DNA from: Oscillospiraceae bacterium
GTDB lineage: Bacteria; Bacillota; Clostridia; Oscillospirales; Acutalibacteraceae
Reading direction: 5' to 3'
NCBI GenBank assembly: GCA_025757685.1
Contig: CP107220.1
Coordinates: 335,501 to 399,500 of the forward strand
Length of the DNA stretch: 64,000 nucleotides
Under the pieces are notes generated by a model, which was given only the letters and a program-made list of their open reading frames with translations, searched no databases and was not told the origin of the DNA. The position numbers and the translations under genes are program-made. This document shows, piece by piece, positions 30,984 to 40,620 of this stretch (positions within the stretch are counted from its first letter, which is position 1; each line of letters begins with the position of its first letter).

Positions 30984-33092
30984 ATGTCAAAACTGGTTAT
31001 TGTGGAGTCGCCGGCCAAGGCGAAGAACATTAAGGGCTATTTGGGCAAGGGGTACGATGTGGTGGCCTCTATGGGCCATGTGCGGGATCTGCCCGCCGCC
31101 CGGCTGTCTGTGGACATTGCCCATGACTTTGCCCCTAAGTATGCGGTAATCGCCGGCAAGGAGAACTTTGTAAAGGACCTGAAAAAAAAGGCCCAGGCCG
31201 CCGATTATGTGTACCTGGCAACGGACCCTGATCGGGAGGGCGAGGCCATTAGCTGGCACCTGGCCACGCTGTTGGGGCTGGATATGAAAGAGAAAAACCG
31301 GGTCACCTTTAACGAGATTACCAAGCACGGCGTGCTTACCGGTATGGAGCACCCCCGCGCCATTGATATTGACTTTGTAAATGCTCAGCAGGCCCGGCGA
31401 ATTTTGGATCGGCTCATCGGCTACAAGCTGTCGCCCTTTATCAGCCAAAAAATCCGACGGGGTTTGTCTGCCGGTCGTGTGCAGTCCGTGGCGCTGCGGC
31501 TGGTGGTGGACAGGGAAGAGGAGATCCGTGCTTTTAAGCCGGAGGAATACTGGTCCATTGACGCTAAGTTTACCAACCCGCCGGAGCGCAAGAGCTTTGC
31601 CGCCGCCCTGGCCGGTAAGGTGGATGATAAGGCAAAGATCAAGATCACTTCCAAGGAGGAGAGCGACAAGATCCTTTCCGATTTAGAGGGCGCCGAGTAC
31701 ATGGTGCAGTCGGTGAAGAAGGGCACCCGCAAGAAGAGCCCCACCCCGCCGTTTATCACCTCCACCTTGCAGCAGGAGGCTTCCCGCCGCCTGTCCTTCC
31801 AGGCCAAGCGGACCATGAAAGCCGCCCAGGAGCTGTATGAGGGCGTGGAAGTAGCCGGTCACGGCACACTGGGTCTGATCACTTATATGCGTACGGACTC
31901 CCTGCGGATCTCCGAGGAGGCACGGGCTGCCGGCAACGCCTTTATTACAGAGACTTACGGCGAGAAGTACCTGCCTAAGAAGCCCCGGTATTTTAAGTCC
32001 AAGAGCAATATTCAGGACGGCCACGAGGCCATTCGCCCCACCACCCCCTCCATTACCCCGGAGATGGTGAAGGGCAGCGTTACCACCGACCAGTACAAAA
32101 TCTACAAGCTGGTGTGGGAGCGGTTTATTGCCTCCCTGATGGAGAACTGCCTGCAAGAGACCATGAAAATTGAGATCGTTGCCAACGGCTATGTGTTCAA
32201 CGCCACCGGCTACACGGTGAAGTTTGACGGCTTTACCGTGCTGTATGAGGAGAAAGGCGACGACGGCAAAACCGAGGGCGCAGCGCCCCTGCCGCCGGTA
32301 AAGGCCGGCGACAAGCTGCGGCTCAAGAGTATTCTCGGCAATCAGCACTTTACCCAGCCCCCCGCCCGGTACACGGAGGCATCCCTGACCAAGGCGCTGG
32401 AGGAGAACGGCGTGGGTCGTCCCTCCACCTATGTGACCATCACCTCTACCATTGTGGGTCGGGAGTATGTGAAGCGCGAGGGCAAGCAGTTCGTGCCCAC
32501 GGAGCTGGGTGAGGCAGTGACCAAGCTGCTGGAGGAGCGTATGCCCAACATTGTGGATGTAAAGTACACCTCCAAGATGGAAGCGGATCTGGATAAGATC
32601 GACTCCGGTGATCGGGATTATATTGATATGATTCGCCACTATTACGAGGACTTTGAGGCCCCGCTGGAAAAGGCAAAGAAGGAAATGCAGGGCGTGAAGA
32701 TCAAGCTGAAAGAGGAAGAGACGGATGTGGTCTGCGAAAAGTGCGGGCGCAACATGGTCATCAAAGTAGGCCGCTACGGCAAGTTCCTGGCCTGCCCCGG
32801 CTACCCGGAGTGTAAGAATACCAAGCCCCTGGTGTTTAAGACCAAGGCCAAGTGCCCGGTGTGCGGCGCCGATGTGATCGAGAAAAAGACCCGCCGGGGT
32901 ACTTCTTTCTACGGCTGCTCCGCTTATCCCAACTGCAACTTTATGACCTGGGATGTGCCCACCGACGAGGTGTGCCCCCAGTGCGGCAAGTCCCTGTTTA
33001 AGAAGCGGGGCAATGTGCTGGTATGCCTGGACGAGAAGTGTGGCTTTAGCAAACCGGCACCTAAGAAGAAAAAAGAACAGGCAGAGGAATAA
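30984..33092 (+). CDS. topA: DNA topoisomerase I
   Basis: A 702-residue type IA topoisomerase that relaxes negative supercoils. The Toprim domain opens with LVIVESPAKAKNI and includes ATDPDREGEAISWH. The nicking tyrosine is Y301 in GLITYMRTDSLRIS. The C-terminus has three four-cysteine zinc ribbons (CEKCGRN, CPVCGAD and CPQCGKS, from about residue 583 on). It abuts trmFO directly: the stop codon is followed at once by ATG. AAAGGA lies upstream of the start. Confidence 0.98.
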   Translation: MSKLVIVESPAKAKNIKGYLGKGYDVVASMGHVRDLPAARLSVDIAHDFAPKYAVIAGKENFVKDLKKKAQAADYVYLATDPDREGEAISWHLATLLGLDMKEKNRVTFNEITKHGVLTGMEHPRAIDIDFVNAQQARRILDRLIGYKLSPFISQKIRRGLSAGRVQSVALRLVVDREEEIRAFKPEEYWSIDAKFTNPPERKSFAAALAGKVDDKAKIKITSKEESDKILSDLEGAEYMVQSVKKGTRKKSPTPPFITSTLQQEASRRLSFQAKRTMKAAQELYEGVEVAGHGTLGLITYMRTDSLRISEEARAAGNAFITETYGEKYLPKKPRYFKSKSNIQDGHEAIRPTTPSITPEMVKGSVTTDQYKIYKLVWERFIASLMENCLQETMKIEIVANGYVFNATGYTVKFDGFTVLYEEKGDDGKTEGAAPLPPVKAGDKLRLKSILGNQHFTQPPARYTEASLTKALEENGVGRPSTYVTITSTIVGREYVKREGKQFVPTELGEAVTKLLEERMPNIVDVKYTSKMEADLDKIDSGDRDYIDMIRHYYEDFEAPLEKAKKEMQGVKIKLKEEETDVVCEKCGRNMVIKVGRYGKFLACPGYPECKNTKPLVFKTKAKCPVCGADVIEKKTRRGTSFYGCSAYPNCNFMTWDVPTDEVCPQCGKSLFKKRGNVLVCLDEKCGFSKPAPKKKKEQAEE

Positions 33093-34388
33093 ATGAGATT
33101 TACAGTAATCGGTGCAGGCTTAGCCGGTACGGAGGCGGCGTGGCAGATTGCCAATGCCGGCCACCCGGTCACCCTGCTGGAGATGAAGCCGGTGCAGTAT
33201 TCACCGGCCCATACATCGCCATTGTTTGCGGAGCTGGTGTGCTCCAACTCCTTAAAGGCCGCCCGGCTGGAAAGTGCGGCGGGGCTGCTCAAGGAGGAAA
33301 TGGCTCGGCTTGGCTCTCTGACGGTGCCCATTGCTCGGCAGTGCGCTGTGCCTGCCGGCGGTGCCCTGGCCGTGGATCGGGAGCAGTTCGCCTCTCGGGT
33401 GACGGCGGCAGTGGAGGCGCACCCCAATATCACCGTAGAGCATCGGGTGGTGACGGAAGTACCCCGCGGGGCAGATCAGATCACTGTGGTGGCCAGCGGT
33501 CCGCTGACGGCGGACGATTTGGCGTCGGATATTGAGCGGCTTTGCCCCGGTCGGCTGTCCTTTTATGACGCGGCGGCGCCCATTATCACAGCGGAGAGCG
33601 TGGACTATACCAAGGTGTTCGGCGCCTCCCGCTACGACCGTGGCGGCGACAGCGACTATTTGAACTGTCCCTTCAATCGGGCGGAATATGAGGCATTTAT
33701 AAACGCGCTGGTGCATGCCGAGGGTGCAGTGACCCATGATTTTGATGTGTACGAGGGCTGTATGCCCATTGAGAAGTTGGCAAAGCGTGGTGCGGACGCA
33801 CCTCGGTTCGGCCCCATGAAGCCGGTTGGACTCATTGACCCGGCTACCGGACACCGTCCTTGGGCCTGTGTGCAGTTGCGTCGGGAGAACGCCGGCGGCA
33901 CCCTGTTTAACCTGGTGGGGTTTCAGACCAACCTGAAGTTCCCGGAGCAGCGGCGGGTGTTCCGTATGATCCCCGGACTGGAGCAGGCAGAGATTGTGCG
34001 CTACGGCGTGATGCACCGCAATTCCTTTATTGACTCGCCCCGGCTGCTGGGTGCGGATTACGCGCTGCGCAGCCACCCCAACATTTTCTTCGCCGGTCAG
34101 ATCACCGGTGTGGAGGGGTATATGGAGTCCGCCATGAGCGGCATTTTGGCCGGGCGCAATGCAGTGCGCCGGGCAGAGGGCAAGCCCACCGGCTGCCCGA
34201 ACGGCGAGACGATGAGCGGTGCTTTGACCCGCTATATCAGCGACGAGAGTGTGAAGCATTTTCAGCCCATGGGCGCCAATTTTGGCATTTTGCCCCCCAT
34301 GGAGCCGAAAATTCGAGATAAAAAAGAGCGCTATGCGGCTTTGTCTAACCGGGCGCTGGCGGCACTGGACCGCTTTTTGGAGAAATGA
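33093..34388 (+). CDS. trmFO: Methylenetetrahydrofolate-tRNA-(uracil-54-C5)-methyltransferase TrmFO
   Basis: A 431-residue folate- and FAD-dependent tRNA methyltransferase that makes ribothymidine-54 in the T-loop. FAD binding: FTVIGAGLAGTEAAWQIA at the N-terminus. The conserved FAELVCSNSLKA holds a catalytic-region cysteine. QITGVEGYMESAMSGILAGRNA near the C-terminus is a second FAD-contacting signature. Lies between topA and plsX; the topA-trmFO pair is standard in Firmicutes. Confidence 0.97.
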   Translation: MRFTVIGAGLAGTEAAWQIANAGHPVTLLEMKPVQYSPAHTSPLFAELVCSNSLKAARLESAAGLLKEEMARLGSLTVPIARQCAVPAGGALAVDREQFASRVTAAVEAHPNITVEHRVVTEVPRGADQITVVASGPLTADDLASDIERLCPGRLSFYDAAAPIITAESVDYTKVFGASRYDRGGDSDYLNCPFNRAEYEAFINALVHAEGAVTHDFDVYEGCMPIEKLAKRGADAPRFGPMKPVGLIDPATGHRPWACVQLRRENAGGTLFNLVGFQTNLKFPEQRRVFRMIPGLEQAEIVRYGVMHRNSFIDSPRLLGADYALRSHPNIFFAGQITGVEGYMESAMSGILAGRNAVRRAEGKPTGCPNGETMSGALTRYISDESVKHFQPMGANFGILPPMEPKIRDKKERYAALSNRALAALDRFLEK

Positions 34389-34390
34389 GC

Positions 34391-35395
34391 ATGAAGATCA
34401 TTGTAGACGCATTCGGCGGTGACCACGCACCCTTGGAGATTCTAAAGGGCGCCATGCAGGCGGTGGACGCCTATGATGTGGACATTATCCTCACCGGCAA
34501 AGAGGCAGAAATTCGCCGCTGTGCAGCGGAGAACCGCTTGCAGCTGCGACGCACCCGCATTGTGGACGCTCCCCAGGTGATCACCATGGAGGATGACGCC
34601 AAGAGCGTGCTGCGCAGTAAGAAAGACTCATCCCTGGGCGTGGCGTTTCAACTGCTGAAAGCCGGGGAGGGGGACGCGTTGGTCAGCGCCGGCAATACCG
34701 GTGCCGTGACCGTAGGCGCTACGCTGATCGCCGGGCGGATTAAAGGGGTTAAGCGACCGGCGATTGCCTCGGTTATGCCCTCTGCAAGCAAGCCTTTTTT
34801 GATGATGGACTGCGGTGCCAATGCAGAATGCAAGCCGGAGTTCCTGTGCCAATTTGGGCTGCTTGGTTCCCTGTATATGCAGCATGTGCTCCATGTGAAG
34901 AACCCGCGGGTGGCTCTGGCCAATAACGGAACAGAACCCACCAAAGGCACCCCAACCGTGCGGGCGGCCTATGACCTGATGACTGCCGCACCGTACAATT
35001 TTGTGGGCAATATCGAGGGTCGCCAAATTCCCTTTGGGGATGCGGATGTGGTGGTGGCCGACGGCTTTACCGGCAACCTGATCTTAAAGACCTACGAGGG
35101 CGTGGCCAAGGTGCTGATGAACGAGATGAAGGGCCTGTTCAAGAAGAACGCCTTTACGCTGCTGTCTGCCCTGGGTGTGTCCGGCGGGCTAAAGAATATG
35201 AAAGCCAAGTTTGACTATAAGGAATACGGCGGCGCCGTAATGCTGGGGGTACAAAAGCCGGTGGTCAAGGCCCACGGCTCCGCAGACGCCCGCACCTTTA
35301 AGAATGCCATCAAACAGGCGGTCTGGTTTTTGCAAAACGACCTGATCGGCCATATAGAAACCGCCCTGGCAGCGCCTGCTGCCTCGGCAGAATAA
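34391..35395 (+). CDS. plsX: Phosphate acyltransferase PlsX
   Basis: A 334-residue enzyme that converts acyl-ACP to acyl-phosphate, the acyl donor for glycerol-3-phosphate in Gram-positive phospholipid synthesis. Marks: IIVDAFGGDHAP, SAGNTGAVTVGA and NNGTEPTKG, then VVADGFTGNLILKTYEG. The ATG at 34391 is preferred because GGAG lies 8 bases upstream; an ATG at 34385 would overlap trmFO but is only 2 bases from that site. In many Firmicutes acpP lies between plsX and rnc; here it is absent and rnc follows directly. Confidence 0.96.
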   Translation: MKIIVDAFGGDHAPLEILKGAMQAVDAYDVDIILTGKEAEIRRCAAENRLQLRRTRIVDAPQVITMEDDAKSVLRSKKDSSLGVAFQLLKAGEGDALVSAGNTGAVTVGATLIAGRIKGVKRPAIASVMPSASKPFLMMDCGANAECKPEFLCQFGLLGSLYMQHVLHVKNPRVALANNGTEPTKGTPTVRAAYDLMTAAPYNFVGNIEGRQIPFGDADVVVADGFTGNLILKTYEGVAKVLMNEMKGLFKKNAFTLLSALGVSGGLKNMKAKFDYKEYGGAVMLGVQKPVVKAHGSADARTFKNAIKQAVWFLQNDLIGHIETALAAPAASAE

Positions 35396-35409
35396 GAGGA
35401 AGTTCGGTT

Positions 35410-36081
35410 ATGGAATCTTTGGAACATAAGATTGGATATACCTTTCAGGATCGCAGCCTGTTGCAGGAGGCACTGACTCATTCCAGCTACGCCAACGAGC
35501 GCCACGGCCGCGTGCGTTGCAACGAGCGTATGGAGTTCCTGGGGGACGCGGTGCTGTCCATTGTGTCTGCAGAGCTGCTGTACACCCGGTTCCCGGATAT
35601 GCCGGAGGGTCAACTGTCCAAGTTGCGCTCGGCGCTGGTGTGCACCCAAAGCTTGGCCGGGTTTGCCGCCCAGATCGACCTGGGCAGCTACCTGCGTATG
35701 GGCAAGGGTGAGATCCACACCAAGGGCTGGGAGCGCCCCTCCACGCTGGAAAATACCTTTGAGGCGCTGATTGCCGCCATTTATTTGGACGGCGGTATGG
35801 AACCGGCCAAGCGGCACATTCTCCGCTTTTTAGTACCGGCGTTGGAGAATCACACCACCGCCTTTAAGGACTATAAGACCACCCTGCAAGAGGTGGTACA
35901 GCAGAACCCGGGGGAGAATGTGACCTATGTGCTGGTGGGAGAGAGCGGCCCGGACCACGACAAGCGCTTTCAGGTGCAGGTGCGGCTCAATTCCAATGTG
36001 ATCGGCTCCGGTGTGGGTCGCAGCAAAAAGGAAGCGGAGCAGGAGGCGGCCAAAGAGGCGCTGCACCTGATGGGCCTATGA
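35410..36081 (+). CDS. rnc: Ribonuclease III
   Basis: A 223-residue double-strand-specific endoribonuclease that processes rRNA precursors and structured mRNAs. The catalytic domain has RMEFLGDAVLSIVSAELLY with its acidic metal ligands and ENTFEALIAAIYLDGG with the second acidic pair. The dsRNA-binding domain covers about residues 150-222 (SGVGRSKKEAEQEAAKEAL). Overlaps the next gene by ATGA. Confidence 0.97.
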   Translation: MESLEHKIGYTFQDRSLLQEALTHSSYANERHGRVRCNERMEFLGDAVLSIVSAELLYTRFPDMPEGQLSKLRSALVCTQSLAGFAAQIDLGSYLRMGKGEIHTKGWERPSTLENTFEALIAAIYLDGGMEPAKRHILRFLVPALENHTTAFKDYKTTLQEVVQQNPGENVTYVLVGESGPDHDKRFQVQVRLNSNVIGSGVGRSKKEAEQEAAKEALHLMGL

Positions 36082-37064
36082 GAAAGGGCAATATCAGCAT
36101 TTTTGTGCCCCATATCGGCTGCCCGTGCCGGTGCACCTTTTGCGATCAGCGCACCATCAGCGGCCAAACGGCGCCGCCTACGCCGGAAGATGTGCGCGCC
36201 GCTTGTGAGAAAGCCTTTGAAAAAGACGGTTTCAGCTATGAAATTGCGTTTTTTGGAGGCTCCTTTACCGCCATTGACCCGGCGTATATGCAGTCCCTGC
36301 TGGCTGCCGCCGCACCGTATGTGCAGGCCGGCAAGGCCACAGGCATTCGGGTGTCTACCCGGCCGGATTGCGTAGACGACGCGGTGCTGGCACTGCTAAA
36401 ATCCTACGGCGTGACTGCTGTGGAACTGGGGTGCCAGAGTATGGATGACCGGGTGCTGACCCGGTGCCGCCGGGGTCACAAGGCAGCGGACAGTATTGCC
36501 GCCGCCCAGTGCGTGCACCGAGCGGGGCTGGAACTGGGCGTGCAGATGATGACCGGCCTGCCCGGCGATACGGACGATACCGCCTTGGAAACGGCTGGGC
36601 AGCTGATCGCCTTGCGCCCGGCCACCGTGCGGATTTACCCAACGGTGGTGCTGGCAGGTACGGAGCTGGAACGCCAATACCGCAGCGGGGACTATGTGCC
36701 CCAAACGGTGGCGCAGGCGGTGGACCTGTGCAGCCGGCTGGTGCCGCTGTTTACTGCGGCAGGGGTGCGGATCATTCGCCTGGGACTGCACAGCAGCCCG
36801 GAGGTGAAGGAAAAAATGGTGGCCGGTGCCTTTCATGACAGCTTTGGCGAGCTGGTGTATTCTCGTATGCTGCTGCGCCGGGTGTTGGCGTATCCGCCGG
36901 GCGCGTACACCGTGACGGTGCACCCCCGGTACTACTCTCGCTTTGTGGGAAATAAAAAACAAAATCTGGATGAACTGGCCGCAAGGCAGTATCAAATCCG
37001 GTTACAAACAGATACCGCCCTGGCGGGCGAAATGAGGATCGAATATGGTATTAAGAACACTTGA
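36078..37064 (+). CDS. Radical SAM protein between rnc and smc
   Basis: A 328-residue radical S-adenosylmethionine protein. The cluster motif is CPCRCTFC near residue 15 (C-x3-C-x2-C). It is followed by FFGGSFTAID, STRPDCVDD, a TAVELGCQSMDDRVL segment and GLPGDTDDTALETA, as in the Elp3/YhcC-like radical SAM branch. The last about 40 residues (YTVTVHPRYYSRFVGNKKQN) are typical of the Firmicutes protein found at this locus. Its substrate is not established. It overlaps rnc by 4 bases and smc by 20, so is coupled to both. It should not be taken for HemN without further evidence. Confidence 0.9.
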   Translation: MRKGNISIFVPHIGCPCRCTFCDQRTISGQTAPPTPEDVRAACEKAFEKDGFSYEIAFFGGSFTAIDPAYMQSLLAAAAPYVQAGKATGIRVSTRPDCVDDAVLALLKSYGVTAVELGCQSMDDRVLTRCRRGHKAADSIAAAQCVHRAGLELGVQMMTGLPGDTDDTALETAGQLIALRPATVRIYPTVVLAGTELERQYRSGDYVPQTVAQAVDLCSRLVPLFTAAGVRIIRLGLHSSPEVKEKMVAGAFHDSFGELVYSRMLLRRVLAYPPGAYTVTVHPRYYSRFVGNKKQNLDELAARQYQIRLQTDTALAGEMRIEYGIKNT

Positions 37065-40000
37065 AATGCAGGGGTTTAAGTCCTTCCCGGACAAAACGGT
37101 GCTGAACTTTGGCAAGGGCATCACCGCCGTGGTAGGGCCTAACGGCTCCGGCAAGAGTAATATCTCCGACGCGGTGCGTTGGGTACTGGGCGAGACCAGC
37201 ACCAAGTCCCTGCGCGGTTCTAAGATGGAGGATGTGATCTTTGGCGGCACCTCCGCCCGTAAGGCACTGGGCTTTGCCCAGGTGCAGCTGACCCTGGACA
37301 ACAGCGATGGCACCTTAAAGGACCGGGGCGAGATTGTCACCGTCACCCGCCGCTATTACCGCAGCGGCGAGAGCGAGTACAAAATTGACGGCGAGCAGGT
37401 GCGGCGCAAGGACATTCGCGAGCTGTTTATGGACACGGGCTTGGGCGCCGACGGCTATTCTCTGGTTGGTCAGGGCAAGATCGATTCGATTATTTCTGCC
37501 AAGAATGAGGACCGTCGGGAACTGTTTGAAGAGGCGGCGGGAATCTCTCGCTTCCGCCACAAGCGCACAGATTCCCAGCGGCGGCTGGAGCAGGCACAAG
37601 AGAATTTGGTGCGCCTGCTGGATATTTTGGGCGAGTTGGAGAGCCGAGTAGGTCCCTTGAAAGTCCAAAGCGAAAAGGCGGCTGCCTTTTTAGACCTGAG
37701 TGCGGAAAAGAAAGAACTGGAGATCGGCGTTTGGCTGCAAAAGCTGGACCGCTTTACAGATGAATTGCGGGAGCAGGAGCACCGCATTGACGCCGCCGGT
37801 GCCTCTTACCAAATTTGTGAGGCGGATCTGGCAGAGATTGAGAAGAAGATCGAAGAAGCCGCCGCCGGTGCTGCGCAGCTGAATGTGGAGATTGAGGAGC
37901 AGCGCCTGGCATCCCAAAAGCTGGAGGAGGAGGCGCTGCGCAAGGATGCAGAGATCCGGGTATTGGAGACCAATTTGCAGCACCAAACCGAGACTGTGGA
38001 GCGCCTGGAACAGGAGATCCGTGATGCGGACCAGACCGGCGCCACCTTAGAGGAACGGCTGGCTCGGCTGCGCCAAACCATTGGGGATAACGATGCTGCC
38101 GGAGCGGACAAGCGCCGCCAACTGGAGGAGATCACCCGCCAGAGCCAGGCACTGCTGGACTCCGGCGATAGCAATACAAAAGAGACTACGGAACTGAACC
38201 GCAAGCTCAGTGACCTGACCTTGCAGCTGTCTGACGCCAAGGTGCAGGCTTCCGCCGCCGCTTCTTCTATGGAGGAGATCGGGCAGCGCTCCGGCTCCGT
38301 GGACGACTTGCTGGCTGCCTGCGGCAAGGAGACCCAGCGAATCCTTGCCCAGCAGCAGGAGAGCCGGGAGAATCTGGCGTTCTTGCAGCAGCGCATTGAT
38401 GAGAACAGCAACGCGCTGTCCGGCTATCAAATGAAGTTGCAGGGCAAAACCGCCGCAGCGGAGAAAATCAAGTCCAAACTGGACGAACTGGCCGCCGCCG
38501 TGCAGCAAAAGCGGCAGCGGGCCAATCTGCTGTCGGATTTAGAGAAGAATATGGAGGGCTTTTCCGGTGCGGTAAAGGCGGTGATCCGCCAATCCAGAGC
38601 CGGTGCGCTGCGGGGAATCCACGGGGTGCTGTCCCAGCTGATCACCGTAGAGGACGCCCATTCCACGGCCATTGAGGTGGCGCTGGGCGCCGCCATGCAG
38701 AATATTGTGACGGATAACGAGGCAGATGCCAAGCGCGCTATGCAGTACCTCAAGCAGAACAACGCCGGGCGAGCCACATTCCTGCCCATCAGCAACATTC
38801 AGGGCCGCCGGTTAGAGGAGCGGGGTCTGGAGGACTGCTTTGGCTATGTGGCGCTGGCGCCGGAGCTGGTAGACTGCGACCATCGGTACAGCCAGATCAT
38901 CTCTAACCTGCTGGGGCGCACGGTGATTGTGGAGGACTTGGACTCTGCCATCGGTATGGCCAAGCAGTACCACAACCGCTTTCGCATTGTGACCCTGGAC
39001 GGCCAGGTGATGAACCCGGGCGGCTCCATGAGCGGTGGTTCCCGTGCCAAGGGCGCCGGGGTGCTGTCCCGTGCCAATCAGATTGAAGCGCTGCACAGCG
39101 AGGTCAAGGCCCTGGAGGGGCAGATGCATGATGTGCAAGCAGAGTATAAAACCGCCGTGGAGGAGGCCAACTTTGCCGCTGCCAAGCTGCAAGGTGCCCA
39201 GGCGGATATGAAACAGGCCCAGGAGGATCTGATCCGCGCCCAGGGCGACGACAAGCTAATTTGCGAGAAATTGTCTGCCGCCGAGAGCCAGCAGCAGGCC
39301 TTGCAGCAAGAAAAGGACAATGCCGCCGATCGTGTGCAGGCCTTGCAGCAGGACCTGGACGCTGCCAACGCCAAGGCCGCCGAGTTTGAAAGTGCCATTG
39401 CAGACACCCGCGCCGCCTTGGAGCAGGCAGGCAGCCAGGCAGCCGCCATTACCGCACAGCGAGAAGAGACCCGCCGTCAAACAGAGCAGCTGAACCTGGA
39501 TCTGGTCACTTTGGCCAAGGACAGCGCCGCTGGCAAAATGAGCATTGAGGATCTGCTTGCCCGGAAGAACAGCGCAGCGGATCGGGTGGCTGCCACCCGG
39601 CGAGAGATTGACCAAATCCGCGCCGCCCAAACCGGCTTTGCCGCCCAAACGGAGCAGTTGCAGGCAGAGGCTGGGGAACTGCGGGAACGTGCAGCCCGAG
39701 CGGAAGAGGCGGTACAGCAAAAGATCGCTGCCCGAACGGATGGCGAAAAGACCACCGGCGACCTGCGCGCCGCCGAGCGGGCCAAGAGCCAGGAACGCCA
39801 GCAGCTGTCTGCCGAGTTGGTACGGCTGGAAGAGCGCAAAAACGCGATGCAAAAGGAATATGACGAGTTGGGCGATATGCTCTTTGAGCAGTACGAGCTG
39901 ACCCGCCGAGAGGCCCAGGCACTGAACATTCAAATTGACAATATGGCCGAGGCCAAAAAGCGTCTGCATGAGATCAAAGTGGCGATCAAAAAGCTGGGCT

Positions 40001-40617
40001 CCATCAATGTGGGCGCCATTGAGGAATACAAAGAGGTGTCCGAGCGCTACACATTCCTGAAAGAACAGATCGACGATGTGGAGCGCTCCAAGTCAGAGCT
40101 GAACAAGATCATTGAGGATCTGACCGCCTCCATGAGCGAGAAGTTCCTGACCCAGTTTCAGAAAATCAACACCGAGTTTGCCGCCTGCTTTACAGACTTT
40201 TTCGGCGGGGGCAAGGGCGAGTTGATTTTGGAGGAACCGGACAACTGTTTGGAGTCCGCCATTGAAATTAAAATTCAGCCCCCGGGCAAGTCGGTGCAGA
40301 ACATTAACCTGTTCTCCGGCGGCGAAAAGTCGCTGGCGGCGCTGGCACTGCTCTTTAGTGTGCTGAAGGTGACGCCCTCTCCGTTTTGTATTTACGACGA
40401 GGTGGAGGCGGCGCTGGACGATGTGAATGTGGAGCGTTTTGCTAAGTATATGCGCCGTATGACGGACAAAACCCAGTTTATCAGCATTACCCACCGTCGG
40501 GGCACCATGGAAGAGGCGGATGTGCTCTACGGCGTGACCATGCAGGAGAAGGGCGTGTCCAAGCTGCTGGAGCTGCAAACGGCGGAACTGGCAGCCAAAA
40601 TGGGATTGGAGGAATAA
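37045..40617 (+). CDS. smc: Chromosome segregation protein SMC
   Basis: A 1190-residue SMC ATPase, core of the condensin that organises and separates chromosomes. The N-terminal head has GPNGSGKSNISDAVRWVLGE (Walker A). Two long coiled coils flank a hinge at about residues 515-660 (LRGIHGVLSQLI to GGSMSGGSRAKGAG). The C-terminal head has the LFSGGEKSLAALALLFS signature and FCIYDEVEAALDD (Walker B). Full length with no break. Partner genes scpA and scpB are not in this window. Followed after 3 bases by ftsY, a conserved order. Confidence 0.98.
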   Translation: MVLRTLEMQGFKSFPDKTVLNFGKGITAVVGPNGSGKSNISDAVRWVLGETSTKSLRGSKMEDVIFGGTSARKALGFAQVQLTLDNSDGTLKDRGEIVTVTRRYYRSGESEYKIDGEQVRRKDIRELFMDTGLGADGYSLVGQGKIDSIISAKNEDRRELFEEAAGISRFRHKRTDSQRRLEQAQENLVRLLDILGELESRVGPLKVQSEKAAAFLDLSAEKKELEIGVWLQKLDRFTDELREQEHRIDAAGASYQICEADLAEIEKKIEEAAAGAAQLNVEIEEQRLASQKLEEEALRKDAEIRVLETNLQHQTETVERLEQEIRDADQTGATLEERLARLRQTIGDNDAAGADKRRQLEEITRQSQALLDSGDSNTKETTELNRKLSDLTLQLSDAKVQASAAASSMEEIGQRSGSVDDLLAACGKETQRILAQQQESRENLAFLQQRIDENSNALSGYQMKLQGKTAAAEKIKSKLDELAAAVQQKRQRANLLSDLEKNMEGFSGAVKAVIRQSRAGALRGIHGVLSQLITVEDAHSTAIEVALGAAMQNIVTDNEADAKRAMQYLKQNNAGRATFLPISNIQGRRLEERGLEDCFGYVALAPELVDCDHRYSQIISNLLGRTVIVEDLDSAIGMAKQYHNRFRIVTLDGQVMNPGGSMSGGSRAKGAGVLSRANQIEALHSEVKALEGQMHDVQAEYKTAVEEANFAAAKLQGAQADMKQAQEDLIRAQGDDKLICEKLSAAESQQQALQQEKDNAADRVQALQQDLDAANAKAAEFESAIADTRAALEQAGSQAAAITAQREETRRQTEQLNLDLVTLAKDSAAGKMSIEDLLARKNSAADRVAATRREIDQIRAAQTGFAAQTEQLQAEAGELRERAARAEEAVQQKIAARTDGEKTTGDLRAAERAKSQERQQLSAELVRLEERKNAMQKEYDELGDMLFEQYELTRREAQALNIQIDNMAEAKKRLHEIKVAIKKLGSINVGAIEEYKEVSERYTFLKEQIDDVERSKSELNKIIEDLTASMSEKFLTQFQKINTEFAACFTDFFGGGKGELILEEPDNCLESAIEIKIQPPGKSVQNINLFSGGEKSLAALALLFSVLKVTPSPFCIYDEVEAALDDVNVERFAKYMRRMTDKTQFISITHRRGTMEEADVLYGVTMQEKGVSKLLELQTAELAAKMGLEE

Positions 40618-40620
40618 AGA

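Noticed and set aside
36078..37064. Oxygen-independent coproporphyrinogen oxidase (hemN)
   Set aside because: The radical SAM motif alone misleads; later motifs and the rnc-smc position fit the Elp3/YhcC-like branch better.
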